A DNA stretch of 64,000 nt from Eurosta solidaginis (taxonomy: Eukaryota; Arthropoda; Insecta; Diptera; Tephritidae): positions 260,850,897 to 260,914,896 of the forward strand of contig NC_090319.1 of assembly GCF_040869045.1 (NCBI RefSeq). Direction: 5' to 3'. The notes under the pieces were generated by a model, which did no database searches, was not told the DNA's origin, and was given only the letters and a program-made list of their open reading frames with translations. A program made the translations under genes and the position numbers. Shown here in pieces: positions 1-10,049 of the stretch (position 1 is its first letter; each line of letters begins with the position of its first letter).

Positions 1-488
1 AGAGGGTTCAGAAGTGCTTTATTCGTTTTGCATTACGCTCTCTAAATTTTTCGGACCCGATTCCGTCGTACGTTGCTCGTTGCAGATTAATTGGTTTATT
101 ATCTTTATCTGATAGAAGATCGCTCTTGTCAATACCTTTTATAGTTGACCTTGTGTCTGGCAAGATTGACAATTTGACAAGAAGGACAATTTCTATGCTT
201 CAGCTTATTAACTTTAATGTGCCGTGAAACTTACGAAATTCTGATGTTTTTCGTGTTGGAGTTAACAGAACAGTTTATGGTTCCAATGCCCCATTGTGCA
301 GAACGCTGTCTGTCTGAATATAACTGTTTCTCAATTTTTTTAGATTGAGTTTTAACCTATTCTAAATCGGTAATTCATTTAAAATTAAAAACTTTTTTTT
401 AAGCAATCTTTAACTATCGTTTTATATACTTTAATCTTAAGTGTCTGCTGTATTTTTTAGACATAAATAAGTAAATAAATAAATAAAG
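1..488 (+). mobile_element. 3' end of a Jockey-like LINE (remnant)
   Basis: Reading from base 3, the frame gives the C-terminal tail of a non-LTR reverse transcriptase (RVQKCFIRFALR...SYVARCRLIGL...DRRS), the pattern that ends Jockey-type ORF2 proteins. The frame is broken by TGA at 225-227, continues in the same frame for about 30 codons and ends at TGA 315-317. The first TGA is probably a decayed CGA codon (inference). The copy ends in a TAAA/TAAG-rich tail (about 463-488), typical of target-primed insertion. It lies upstream of the HDAC11 exons, so probably inside an intron of that gene. Its 5' part is outside the window. Clade assignment is by remembered motif likeness only. Confidence 0.75.
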
Positions 489-771
489 ATACTAGCATTT
501 ATTTCACTTAGGGAATTTAGGTTGGATAGCAGAAAGATGACTATCTTACTAAGATTGATATTCCTATAAGTCGCAAAACACTTTTGTGGGCTGTGTTGTC
601 AAAGCTCTCTTTAAGTTCAAGACGTTGCAAAGAACTTATTTCCACTATAACGCAACTGGATTCCACATAAGCAACATTTTTTGCATATTTTTTTTTATTA
701 TTATAGTTTCTCTTCTTTTCCAAATATAAACACTTGTTTATGTATATTAACTATTACCATTATGCAAACAG

Positions 772-1112
772 GTCATTGAACTATTCCTTGAATGAGTTTC
801 GTCCAGATTTTCTTGTATACAATGCTGGCACAGATATTCTGATAGGTGATCCACTGGGCCGGTTGTCTATCACACCTGAGGTATGTTCTTATAAATAATT
901 GTATGTACTTACTACCTAATCAATATTAATTATTTCATCTCTTTTATTTCCTTCAGGGCATTATGGAACGTGATCAAATTGTTTTTGCCACTTGTCGCGA
1001 ACAACGTATACCTATCGTAATGCTACTTAGCGGAGGCTATTTGAAATCATCGGCGAAAGTTATAGCTGAATCTATTGTTAATCTAAAAGCTAAAGGTCTA
1101 CTTACCAGCTAA
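772..1112 (+). CDS. HDAC11: Histone deacetylase 11, last two exons (partial)
   Basis: The C-terminus of a class IV histone deacetylase, a zinc-dependent deacylase acting on acetyl- and fatty-acyl-lysine. Exon 772-880 follows an AG acceptor (770-771) and encodes RPDFLVYNAGTDILIGDPLG, the family motif in which the Asp of NAGTD belongs to the metal site. A phase-0 intron (GTATGT donor at 881, CTTCAG acceptor ending at 956) leads to exon 957-1112, encoding GIMERDQIVF...PIVMLLSGGY and ending at TAA 1110-1112. The LSGGY motif holds the conserved substrate-pocket Tyr and Gly residues. Upstream exons carrying the HD and HH catalytic motifs are outside the window or beyond the LINE remnant. Both exons are intact and look functional. 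Confidence 0.93.
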
Positions 1113-1401
1113 ATGATATTTAAAAAAAAAAAGATATTTTTATGTCAAAATGATAGGTGGTAACAAAAGCTCCAAGCTTTTTTTAATAGCAGAAAATTAA
1201 AGAAACACGTGTAGGTATTTGATTAAAGGTTATATTCATCTAGTAACCAAATGTAATACAAAATTTATTTAAATGTGATTTATTCAAATTTCATATATGT
1301 CCATGCACTCTTTATATATGTCGGCATAGATATATGTTTGAATATATAGTTGCAACTGATTGTAGCTAAAGTGATGACTTACTGATATTGGCATTCGATG
1401 A

Positions 1402-1430
1402 AATAAATTATTACACATTTATAAAATAAA
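1402..1430 (+). promoter_or_regulatory. Candidate HDAC11 poly(A) signals
   Basis: Two AATAAA hexamers (1402-1407 and 1425-1430) lie about 300 bases after the HDAC11 stop and just before the repeat at 1490. Position and strand fit 3'-end formation for that gene; this is an inference from the motif alone. Confidence 0.5.
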
Positions 1431-1489
1431 AATTTTTTTAAGGACTTTTCTTATGTTGATAATAGTCGTCGATTTCGATTCCCTCCCCC

Positions 1490-1774
1490 ACCCCCAGCGG
1501 GTTAGAGGGTAGGAAAATACCCGCGGTAGGTATGTCTGTCGTAAGAGGCGACTAAAATATAAAATCGATTCAGGGGGTTGTGCAGCGCAACCCTTTCAAG
1601 GGGTTGCCAGCGCAATAGTATGGCCTAGAAGTTCGCATGTGGTCATAACAAATCGTTCCAGAGATGGTCGGGCTTGATACCGGAACGTACCGGCTCTGCA
1701 TCCGGTAAAGGACCAACATCGATAACACTACGAAAGGCCTTCGGGGAGTGTCTTTATCGCTACAACAACAACAG
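1490..1774 (+). repeat. CAA-tailed SINE-like repeat, copy 1 (internally deleted)
   Basis: Starts at CCCCCAGCGGGTTAGAGGG and ends in TTATCGCTACAACAACAAC. It matches the copies at 4514, 19543 and 61433 but lacks the middle part (the CTCCTCATGGAACT region). Near the 3' end the CTTCGGGGAG hairpin arm is present, with a damaged partner arm. No RNA polymerase III A/B boxes were recognised, so SINE is a working label based on length, tail and dispersed copies. Confidence 0.8.
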
Positions 1775-2828
1775 TCTTGCTTTCTTTATTTTTCGGTAGA
1801 GAACACCGCACACTTACATCGTGACACGAGCTGTTTATATACAAGGGCGAGTTAAATAATAACAGCAAACATTTTTTGCAAACTTTATCAGTTTTTACTT
1901 ATCCGGGCTTTAATGTATTGTATAACGAAAAATATGTAAGCCAATTTCGAAAAAATTTGAAAAATCAATTCATTTACGTGTGAAAGCTTCTCAAGTTTAC
2001 AAATTTTTCAAAAATGCTTTGGATAGTAGTTTTTACAAGATTTTTGAAAACTTCAGGAATTTGCGAATATTTTCGAAATTGCTTCGCATACTTTTCGTTA
2101 CATGGAAAGAAATCGAAAACACATTTTTGAAAATTCCTTTATATTATACTGGTTATAAGGAAACAAGTGTGAAAAAGAATTTTGGGAAAAGTTTAAGATT
2201 CATGAAAACTTAATGGTTTTTATTATACAATCATTAATTTTTTTGTAATCTAATGAAAATAAAAGAGAAGAGAATGATTGAAAGCTTGTAAATAATTTGT
2301 GTTCCTACTTTTTTACTCCCAGCCTTATGGGTCAAGAAACAAGTTTCTGTTAGTTTATGTATGCCATAACAACGAGAACAAGATAAATTGGTTTTATATA
2401 ATTTATATATTTTGGCCTTATTTTGTACTTTTTTTAATGTCTGTATTCAATGGCGCAATTCTCTGACGCTAGAGAGCATAGGAAACACAGAAAGGTTTGC
2501 ACAAAAGCGGTAAAATACGTCTCTGAAATGATTTCTACAATTTTTAATTTTTGTATGTCTAGTGGCGTGTTTTTAATTTGTTCCCGTTTATTATGCGCTT
2601 TCTAGAATCAAGGAATAACTTTAATAATTTTGCTAAATTTTACAATTGATTTCAGATACATTTGAAATTCATTGATAAATAGTGAAAAATGCCTGTCTTT
2701 GCAAATCCAATTACTTTTCATTCACTCTCTTGATACTTAAGTAATAAATACATTACATAACATATCATAAACAAATTCAAACATAACGAAATGTAAAGTA
2801 TTTAAAAATAATTAATTTTTTTTTTAAG
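1775..2828. other. No gene seen; AT-rich intergenic DNA
   Basis: Only short chance open frames are present (for example 1980-2213), with no recognisable domain, splice structure or codon pattern. Confidence 0.6.
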
Positions 2829-3160
2829 TATGTACTTACATATCGACGTGCAAGACGAAAACTAGCACTTTTAAAAGTTCTTCCAAACAAATTTATTTAA
2901 AAAATTTTTGTAAGTGTTATTGTAAGTGTGTGTTCATTATGTTTTTCGCACGATAGCTCAGATGAACGATTCGCCTCCAAACGATTTCGTTTAGCAATGG
3001 TATTCTCTATCATTTTCGTTCGACCTTTTCTGGTGTTGCCATCGTTTAACACAGTGTAAATGCACTAAAAATTCGTCTCTGAGGCGAAACGAACGTTCTT
3101 TTCGCAGTTGAGAATGAGGCTCCTTAGTTTTCGTGTGGCACGTCGATATATGCATACATA
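2829..3160. mobile_element. MITE with about 38-bp terminal inverted repeats
   Basis: The left end 2829-2868 (core TATCGACGTGC..GACGAAAACTA) matches the reverse complement of the right end 3121-3160 (core TATCGACGTGC..CACGAAAACTA) with a few mismatches. The 330-bp interior has no coding potential. The TSD is not clear, so the superfamily is unassigned. Confidence 0.7.
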
Positions 3161-4500
3161 AAATCGAAATACAAATCTAATTTATTTATAAAACGATGCC
3201 TGTAACACTTATGTGTGGAGACGGCCAAGCCAAAGTCAAACATGCATCACTTGAAAAAAGTTATTTTGATTTCGTTTGCGTTATGTATTTTGTCTTGCTG
3301 TTGGGACATTGTAATGGCGAGGTTGAGTCGCTTATAAAAAGAAGAAAGAATTTCACATCGGTAATGAATTTTGAAATAGGTTGGTATTAGGTGCGAGAAA
3401 TATTAATTCTGCGGCAATACAGCTGCTCGGGCGCCATATGCATAAGATTTAATGAGCGAGTAGAAGTTATATTCATAAACACTTAAGAGTGTCTAAGAGC
3501 TCTCAGACAGCCGAATAAACACGTTGAATGAACGCAGCGAAAAAATGTATGCTCAGTAATTCGACGTAAGCACCAAAGCGTTGAGTGGATCAAAAATACT
3601 CAACTGTGCGTTCAGAAATTTATTAACGATTTATCAACAGTTGTGTTTGCTGAAAGCATCCATTGTTCATGCTAATTTTTGAATTGCTATAAAAGCCCAA
3701 TGTTGGCTAATGAAACAAAAATTCTTGTCTCGCAATAAATTTTGGGGAAAGTTAACCAAAATATTTAATTGGGAAACCACTTAACCTTAGTAATGAGCTT
3801 TAAAAAATGTTGGTTTTAGCTTGATAATTATTTCATTCTACTACAATACGACCTTCAGGGAGCATGTTCCTGCTCGAACGCCACATAGCTACACTTTGGA
3901 GGTCTCGAAAGCGAGTAGCCTTTTGGGTTTAATTTTTATTTTATATTATTTTGTGGTTATGCTAGTGCATATACTGTCGAAAGAAGATTAATGTTCAGAA
4001 AACCATCCTCTTATTTTGTTTCTTCTTCATCTACTTATATTGACTATTTAAGGCCTTATCTTATAAGATGTAAAAATTGGTTATTTAGTCACACAAGACG
4101 CGTATGTAGCTTAGCGAAAAAAGGCTAATATTTTTACAAATTAGAACTACATTTTACACGTAAAATTGTTTATATTTATATTTGTTTCTTATCAGTTAAC
4201 ATAATTGCTTACATTACATACATTTGCAAAATAGGAAAATCTACACTTTAGTACACGGTATTTAACTTGTCCCCACATTCTATCTAACGATGTGCATGCA
4301 AAAGTTGGCCTATCTATAATGCACTATACGAAATTCTGCAAAACAGTTTGAATACAAAATTCATTAGTTATGAAATGGAATATAATTCTTGTCTTTTTTT
4401 TTTTAATTGTTTTCAGTTGTTTATTTGTAATTGAGTGTCTGTGAGTGTAAGTGATGGTGCTTACAAAATATACGTTTACAATGTACAATGTATGAGTGCA
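3161..4500. other. No gene seen; intergenic
   Basis: AT-rich sequence without recognised repeats. The 64-codon frame at 3196-3390 has no recognisable domain and no homologous partner in the window, so it is not called as a gene. Confidence 0.55.
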
Positions 4501-4513
4501 ATGTACATGCCAT

Positions 4514-4929
4514 ACCCCAGCGGGTTAGGGGATTAGAATATACCCGCGGTAGGTATGCCTGTCGTAAGAGGCGACTAAAATACCAGATTAAGAGGGCTGT
4601 GTAGCGCAACCTTTTAGGTTGCCAGCGCAATATATAGCTTCTCCAAACCCAATCGTCAACCTCACCTATCCGCGGCGAATCCTGTTTCACTAACAGACGA
4701 GGCTCTGGCGACCCCAAGCTCCTCATGGAACTTGGGGGTAGGGAGGGAGGGAATGGCCTGAAGGTTTAATGTGGCCACATAAATCGTTCCCGAGATGGTC
4801 GGGCTAGCACCTTAATGGTGCTATGGTACCGGAGCGTACCGGATTTGTATCCGGCAAAGGACCATCACATCGATAACACTCCCCAAAGCCTTCGGGGAGC
4901 AACCTTATCGCTACAACAACAACAACAAC
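4514..4929 (+). repeat. CAA-tailed SINE-like repeat, copy 2 (full length, with TSD)
   Basis: The best full-length copy. It runs from ACCCCAGCGGG to a CAACAACAACAACAA tail, about 416 bp. The same 13 bases, ATGTACATGCCAT, stand at 4501-4513 and 4930-4942: a target-site duplication that fixes both boundaries and shows insertion by target-primed reverse transcription. A hairpin CTCCCC..GGGGAG lies about 20 bases before the tail. It has no ORF, so it must depend on a LINE; its tail type matches the LINE at 5886-9861. Confidence 0.88.
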
Positions 4930-4942
4930 ATGTACATGCCAT

Positions 4943-5873
4943 GGAATGAGTAAAGGTGCTATTGATTAATTGCAATTTGAATTAAATTTTGATTAAAACA
5001 AGGAGAGAAGTATTTCTTAGTCACATATTATTAAAATTTTACAATAATAAATCATTCGCCACTTCTTATGGTATTGATTATTTTTTATGTATACATAGTT
5101 TTATTTTCTTACTTTAATAGTATGGTTTTATTGATATTATATTATATTAATCATTTATATTTTGTTAAAAATGTAACAACTTGGCAGCAGTCTTTGAGTG
5201 TATTACTACATGTACCCGTACAGCAGCTTGAGTATAGTTGTATTTTACATGCATATATGTATACATGTGTTAAGTTGTTCCGAATTTCCATTACCAATAA
5301 ACGAGTGCTCTGTTATGTATAATGTTGACAATGTTGATGATAATGACATATTATCTAGTGTACAACTGTAACGGATCCGGGTTGCTCTAATGCCGAGAAT
5401 AGGTGACTTTTATGTTGCATGCGGTGATGATGATTATGATAATGATGACCTTGCAAATATTTTTGATGAGTAGACAATACACTTTAAAGTTATTATGAAT
5501 GCATATTTGTAGTTTGCATTTTTAGAGCGTTTGTGATATATTGTATATATTATATTATACATACCAGGACGTAAAAGAGAAAAAGACGATCCCGTCAGTT
5601 ATTGCTTTGTGAAATTTATGTATTACTAACAAGCAGTTGGAGCTGTCAACCTAGAAAAATATAGCAAATATTACAATTTTTGTTGACAAAATATATATAT
5701 TTAAAGAGCTGGCATTCCAGTTTTAAAAATAATAAAATGTTTATATATACACCTGCGATAACAAATTTTATCAATTATTTTGTTTTATTTATTTTCGTTA
5801 ATTTAAGAAATAAATTCAACGAATAAATAAATAACTAAAACTATGCAGATCAATCTCCAAATAGAACCAGGAG
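4943..5873. other. No gene seen; AT-rich intergenic
   Basis: Low-complexity AT sequence. The open frame 5068-5322 is hydrophobic and AT-driven, without features of a gene. The last 25 bases or so (from CTCCAAATAGAAC) resemble the middle of the CAA-tailed repeat (CTCCTCATGGAAC) and may be the 5' remnant of the SINE copy that the LINE entered. Confidence 0.5.
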
Positions 5874-5926
5874 ATGGTGGACGGGGTCCCGACCAAGGAC
5901 TGTCTTTTCAGTGTGACCCCATTTAA

Positions 5927-6337
5927 TTTGTTTCGTCCCTCCCACAAATTGTCATCCTCCCAGCAGGACCGCTCCATACTCTCTCACTCCGGGAAGGCAT
6001 CGAATCCAATCCGGGTCCGTCTCCTGAACCCGGTCCTGAGAAATGGTTTTGCTGCATCTGCCGGAAAAGAATCTTTTTAGGACGGTCATACTCTGTTCAG
6101 TGTGTCTCGTGCAAGGGATGGTTGCATCGGACAGGTAGTTCTGGGCTTGATGCCAAAACCCGACGTCCACGTAACTTTTATAAATCTTTTGTGGCTCCTT
6201 GCTGTTCACGCCCAAGGGCGTCCCGTAGTCTACGCCTAAGCGCCCCCACTACCTTCCAGCAGCCCCGCTGCTCAGCAAGCCACAACAAGTACCCGCTGCT
6301 GCTCGCGCCCCACGGCGCCAACAACTCAAACAGCTAA
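5927..6337 (+). pseudogene. LINE N-terminal region: 2A-like motif and PHD-like finger
   Basis: The open frame (codon phase of 6044) carries EGIESNPGP at 5993-6019, close to the ribosome-skipping 2A consensus D-V/I-E-x-N-P-G-P but with Gly for the leading Asp. About seven codons later comes a zinc-finger pattern WFCCICRKRI..SVQCVSCKGWLH (6044 onward), followed by RTGSSGL, where relatives have a Cys in place of the first Ser. The frame ends at TAA 6335. No ATG stands upstream in this frame within the element, so the start is lost or used differently. 2A motifs next to PHD fingers are known from several APE-type LINEs; activity of this variant is unknown. Confidence 0.6.
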
Positions 6338-6748
6338 TACCACTCATAACTACTACCTTCGTAGTAGAGTTGGTAGCAATGCTGACCATCAGCCCCTGCT
6401 CCCGTCTTCCCCCCCCCCCCCCCACCCCTCTTTTCCGGCAGCAATCGTGCAGGTCAGGGAAACAGATTCTTAGTACCTACCTCCGTTTGCACCGTCTGCC
6501 ATCACAGAATATATAGGTTTGCGACATCCGCCCAATGCAGCTCCTGCCTTGGGTGGTGCCACTTTCCTAGATGTTCTGGTCTCCGCGACGGCAGCCTCCC
6601 GACGGGTTTCATCGCGCCATGTTGCCAGGTCGCAAACCCAAATCATCCGGGTACCCCAATGCTTGCCCAAGGACGTCCAGTCCCAGGGCCACAACAGAAA
6701 TTGCATCCTGGCCTTCCACAACCCAGGCTACCCGTCACTTCTCCCCTT

Positions 6749-7453
6749 ATGCTCTTCAGAATTCTGCAGTTAAACTGTAATGGACTAACTGGGAAGATTA
6801 CGGAGATAGTCGATTTCATGTAGCGGCACAACATCCGTATTGCTGCGATTCAAGAGACTAAACTCACAGCAAGATCTGCATTGCAGACCTGCTCTGGGTA
6901 TAATGTCCACAGGAAAGACCGCGAGAGCGGAAATGGAGGCGGCCTCGCGTTTATCATACACCACTCTATGCAATATTATATATTTGATCCTGGCATCGAC
7001 CGCAGGGACAATGTCTTAGAACGTCAAGGCCTATCTGTCCGGTCAGGCGATGCAAACCTAGAAATCATCAACATCTACATCCCTCCTGTCACCTGTTGCC
7101 CCAGTGGATACCGCCCTAATATCAGGGCCTTACTCACTGGCAACAATCGCATTATCTTAGGCGATTTCAATGCCCATCATGATCTATGGCATTCAAACTT
7201 GTGGGCGGACAGTAGGGGTGAGATGTTGGCGGATCAAATAGAAGAAACGACGTTCTGCACAATAAAAGGAGACGCCCCCACACGTGTGGTAGGAAGCTGT
7301 CACAGCTCGCCAGATATCCCAATCGTGAGCCCAGAACTCGTAAACTGCGTCAACTGGCAGCCGATGGTAACATTGGCATCCGACCATCTGCCATACTTAT
7401 TTCGCTCGAGCGTACCGCCGACTTCACAGTCACTGAAAAACGTACTTTCATAA
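6749..7453 (+). pseudogene. LINE endonuclease domain (APE) with one stop codon
   Basis: From ATG 6749 the frame gives RILQLNCNGL...IAAIQETKL...GGGLAFIIH...IINIYIPPV...IILGDFNAHHDLW...SSPDIPIVS...LASDHLP, the ordered motifs of the exonuclease-endonuclease-phosphatase fold. It nicks target DNA for reverse transcription. The catalytic words (QET, GDFNAHH, SDH) are present. TAG at 6821-6823 interrupts it early, and after SDHLP (about 7393) reading moves to the frame of the reverse transcriptase, so one or two bases were lost. The last 20 codons to 7453 are out of the biological frame. Confidence 0.88.
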
Positions 7454-9813
7454 ACTTCAAAAAAGGAAAGTGGGAAGAATATAAATCTTTTACAGACAAC
7501 CGCTTTGCTGCCCTCCCTATCCCGACTGATGCCCGCCAAGGGGAGCGTGCCTTCCGTAAGGTCATTGAATCCGCCTCGGCACGTTTCATTTCCGCCGGGA
7601 GAATTCCCGAAATCCGGCCCCACTTCCCGGCGGAGGCCGCGAACTTAGCGAGAGAACTTGACCTTATAAGACAGCTTGATCCAGGCGACCCCCAAATAAG
7701 GGATATAAACCAACGAATCAGATTGCTTGTGGATGAACACAAGCGGGCGAAATGGGAGGAGCACCTAAGAGGTTGTAACCTCTCTACCGGTGTGGGTAAA
7801 CTTTGGTCCACCGTAAAGTCGCTATCGAATCCGCCTAAGCACAAAGACAAAGTTTCCATCGCCTTTGGCGACAAAGTGCTGTCGGATGCGAAAAACTGCG
7901 CGAGCGCTTTCTGCCGACAATATATAATGCATCCTACGGTCGACAAAGATAGACGGAGAGCCAATAGACACGCACATAAACACAAATTCAGCGCGTCACC
8001 AATCACCATCACCGCTAAAGAGGTTGAGGACGCCATTGGTCGTGCTAAACCATCCAAAGAAGTGGGCCCAGACGGCTTAGCCATGCCGATGCTTAAAAGC
8101 CTAGGGAAAGAGGGCTTCAAATATTTAGGGCATGTCTTCAACCTGTCTCTTTCCACCTTTGTCATACCCGAGAAATGGAAAATGGCCAAGGTGGTCCCGT
8201 TACTAAAGCCTGGGAAACCAGCTAACATAGGTGAGTCGTATAATCTGATATCTCTCCTATCGCCAGTGGCAAAGACGCTTGAAGCCATTTCGCTCCCTTA
8301 TTTCCAAGCAAATTTGCAGCTAGCCCCCCATCAGCATGGCTTCAGAAAACTGCATAGCACTACCACCGCGCTAAATGCCATTAGCACCCAGATAAATTGC
8401 GTTTTAAATCAATACCCCCACCATAGAACAGTACTCGTAGCGCTAGACCTATCAAAAGCTTTTGATACGGTCAACCATGGCTCGTTACTGCAAGACCTGG
8501 AAGGGTATACCCTTCCCCCATGTCTTAAAAGGTGGACCGCAAATTATCTGGGTGGTCGGCAGACATCGGTGCAAGTTAGAAACGAAACATCAAAACCAAG
8601 GAGAATTAAACAAGGGGTGCCACAGGGTGGTGTCCTATCCCAACGTTTGTTTAATTTCTACATATCTAAGCTACCTTCACCACCGGAAGGAGTCACAATC
8701 GTTTCCTACGCCGATGACTGCACAATAATGGCCACAGGCCCAGGCCCAAAGATCGATGCGCTATGCAATAAAATAAACGGCTACCTCCCTGATCTCTCCA
8801 GTTTTTTCGCCTCGCGAAACCTGGCACTATCACCGACTAAATCTTCCGCGACCTTATTTACAACATGGACGTCCCAAATGTCGACCATTTTGAACATCCA
8901 CGTCGATGCCACTACGCTACCGACTGTCCTACACACCAAAATCTTGGGTGTGACGTTTGGTCAGGATCTACATTTTGGTGAGCACGCAGCCGCAATTGTT
9001 CCGAGAATTCAGAGCCGTAACAAAATCCCCAAATCCCTCGCTGGAAGTAACTGGGGAAAAGATAAAGAAACGCTCATGACTACATACAAAGCAATTAGCC
9101 AGCCGATTACGTGCTACGCGTCACCCATATGGTCGCCAAGCCTAAAAATTACCCACTGGAAGAAAGTACAGGCCTGCCAAAATACTGCTCTCATAATCGC
9201 CACGGGCTGTCTTCTTATGTCCCCAGAACACCATCTGCATAATGTGGCGAGAATACTCCCCATCAGGGAGAAAAATGAGATACTGACCAAAAAGTTCCTG
9301 TCGAATACCCAGAAACCTGGGCATCCCAACATACATCTGATTGATGAACCAGCACCGCCTAGGGGCTTAAGGAGTCATCTCGGTAAGCATTTTGAGGAAA
9401 TACGGCACCTGAGAACCCAGCCGTATGAAGTGAAAAAACACAAGCAGGTCCTTGGTGAACTCCATAAACAGGCGTCGCACCTTTATGCAGGGAATTGCCC
9501 GGTGAATCCAGTACTTAAAGAAAATTATCCAAAACTCGCGGAAGAGGAACGCATACTCCCCAGGGAAACGCGTGTCACTTTTGCTCAACTTCGTCCTGGA
9601 TACTGTAACAGGTTAAACTCTTACCTATCCAGAATCAACCCCGACATACAAAATGTATGCCCCGCTTGCAATGTGTCCCCACATGACACCAACCATTTCT
9701 TTAATTGTAATGTGGAACCAACGCCTCTAACACCCCTTTCCTTATGGTCAACCCCTGTTGAAACGGCAAGTTTCCTTGGACTCCCGTTAGAGGATATTGT
9801 TGACAATTTGTGA
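7393..9813 (+). CDS. LINE reverse transcriptase domain (frame open to stop)
   Basis: Open from 7393 to TGA 9811-9813, 806 codons plus stop. Order: linker; finger motif VVPLLKPGK; LDLSKAFDTVNH with the first catalytic Asp; QGVPQGGVLS; YADD with the two other catalytic Asp residues (8709 onward); thumb KILGVTFG; and a C-terminal knuckle CPACNVSPHDTNHFFNC. Family consensus is broken lightly (SYNLISLLS for SYRPISLLS; GGVLSQRLF for GGVLSPLLF). The protein should continue from the endonuclease; the only ATG in this part (7723) is not the true start. It copies LINE RNA at the nicked target and may serve the CAA-tailed SINE in trans (inference). Confidence 0.9.
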   Translation: MLISLERTADFTVTEKRTFINFKKGKWEEYKSFTDNRFAALPIPTDARQGERAFRKVIESASARFISAGRIPEIRPHFPAEAANLARELDLIRQLDPGDPQIRDINQRIRLLVDEHKRAKWEEHLRGCNLSTGVGKLWSTVKSLSNPPKHKDKVSIAFGDKVLSDAKNCASAFCRQYIMHPTVDKDRRRANRHAHKHKFSASPITITAKEVEDAIGRAKPSKEVGPDGLAMPMLKSLGKEGFKYLGHVFNLSLSTFVIPEKWKMAKVVPLLKPGKPANIGESYNLISLLSPVAKTLEAISLPYFQANLQLAPHQHGFRKLHSTTTALNAISTQINCVLNQYPHHRTVLVALDLSKAFDTVNHGSLLQDLEGYTLPPCLKRWTANYLGGRQTSVQVRNETSKPRRIKQGVPQGGVLSQRLFNFYISKLPSPPEGVTIVSYADDCTIMATGPGPKIDALCNKINGYLPDLSSFFASRNLALSPTKSSATLFTTWTSQMSTILNIHVDATTLPTVLHTKILGVTFGQDLHFGEHAAAIVPRIQSRNKIPKSLAGSNWGKDKETLMTTYKAISQPITCYASPIWSPSLKITHWKKVQACQNTALIIATGCLLMSPEHHLHNVARILPIREKNEILTKKFLSNTQKPGHPNIHLIDEPAPPRGLRSHLGKHFEEIRHLRTQPYEVKKHKQVLGELHKQASHLYAGNCPVNPVLKENYPKLAEEERILPRETRVTFAQLRPGYCNRLNSYLSRINPDIQNVCPACNVSPHDTNHFFNCNVEPTPLTPLSLWSTPVETASFLGLPLEDIVDNL

Positions 9814-9861
9814 TCGGTCGCGGCTATTAGGTGGGGCGAGCATTGCTACAACAACAACAAC

Positions 9862-10045
9862 ATGGTGGACGGGATGGCCTAGAAGGTTTAATATGGTCAT
9901 ATAAGTCGTTCCCGAGATGGTCGGTCTAGTACCTTAATAATCCTTTGTTACAGGAACGTACCGGATCTATATCCAGAAAATAACCATCAACATCGACAAC
10001 ACTCCTCAAAACCTTCATGTCTTCATCGCTAATACAACAACAACA
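9862..10045 (+). repeat. CAA-tailed SINE-like repeat, 3' half of a split copy
   Basis: Begins within the repeat body (GGGATGGCCTAGAAGG) immediately after the LINE tail and runs to the repeat's own AATACAACAACAACAA end. It is the downstream part of the copy into which the LINE inserted. Several substitutions (the CTTCGGGGAG arm is lost) show it is old. Confidence 0.8.
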
Positions 10046-10049
10046 AAAA

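Larger units (their letters stand above)
5886..9861 (+). mobile_element. APE-type LINE, nearly intact
   Basis: A non-LTR retrotransposon of about 3.98 kb coding, in order, for a 2A-like motif, a PHD-like zinc finger, an apurinic endonuclease domain, a reverse transcriptase and a C-terminal CCHC knuckle, ending in a GCTACAACAACAACAA tail. The 12-base word ATGGTGGACGGG stands just before (5874-5885) and just after (9862-9873) it, which reads as a target-site duplication. The downstream flank is the body of a CAA-tailed SINE, so the LINE landed inside a SINE. Damage is light: TAG at 6821, a frameshift near 7393 and breaks in the N-terminal region. Clade (Jockey/I/CR1-like) is not decided. Confidence 0.85.

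Noticed and set aside
7350..8288. 312-codon open frame on the minus strand
   Set aside because: It lies opposite the LINE reverse transcriptase, which has clear catalytic motifs; the minus frame is a shadow with no domain.
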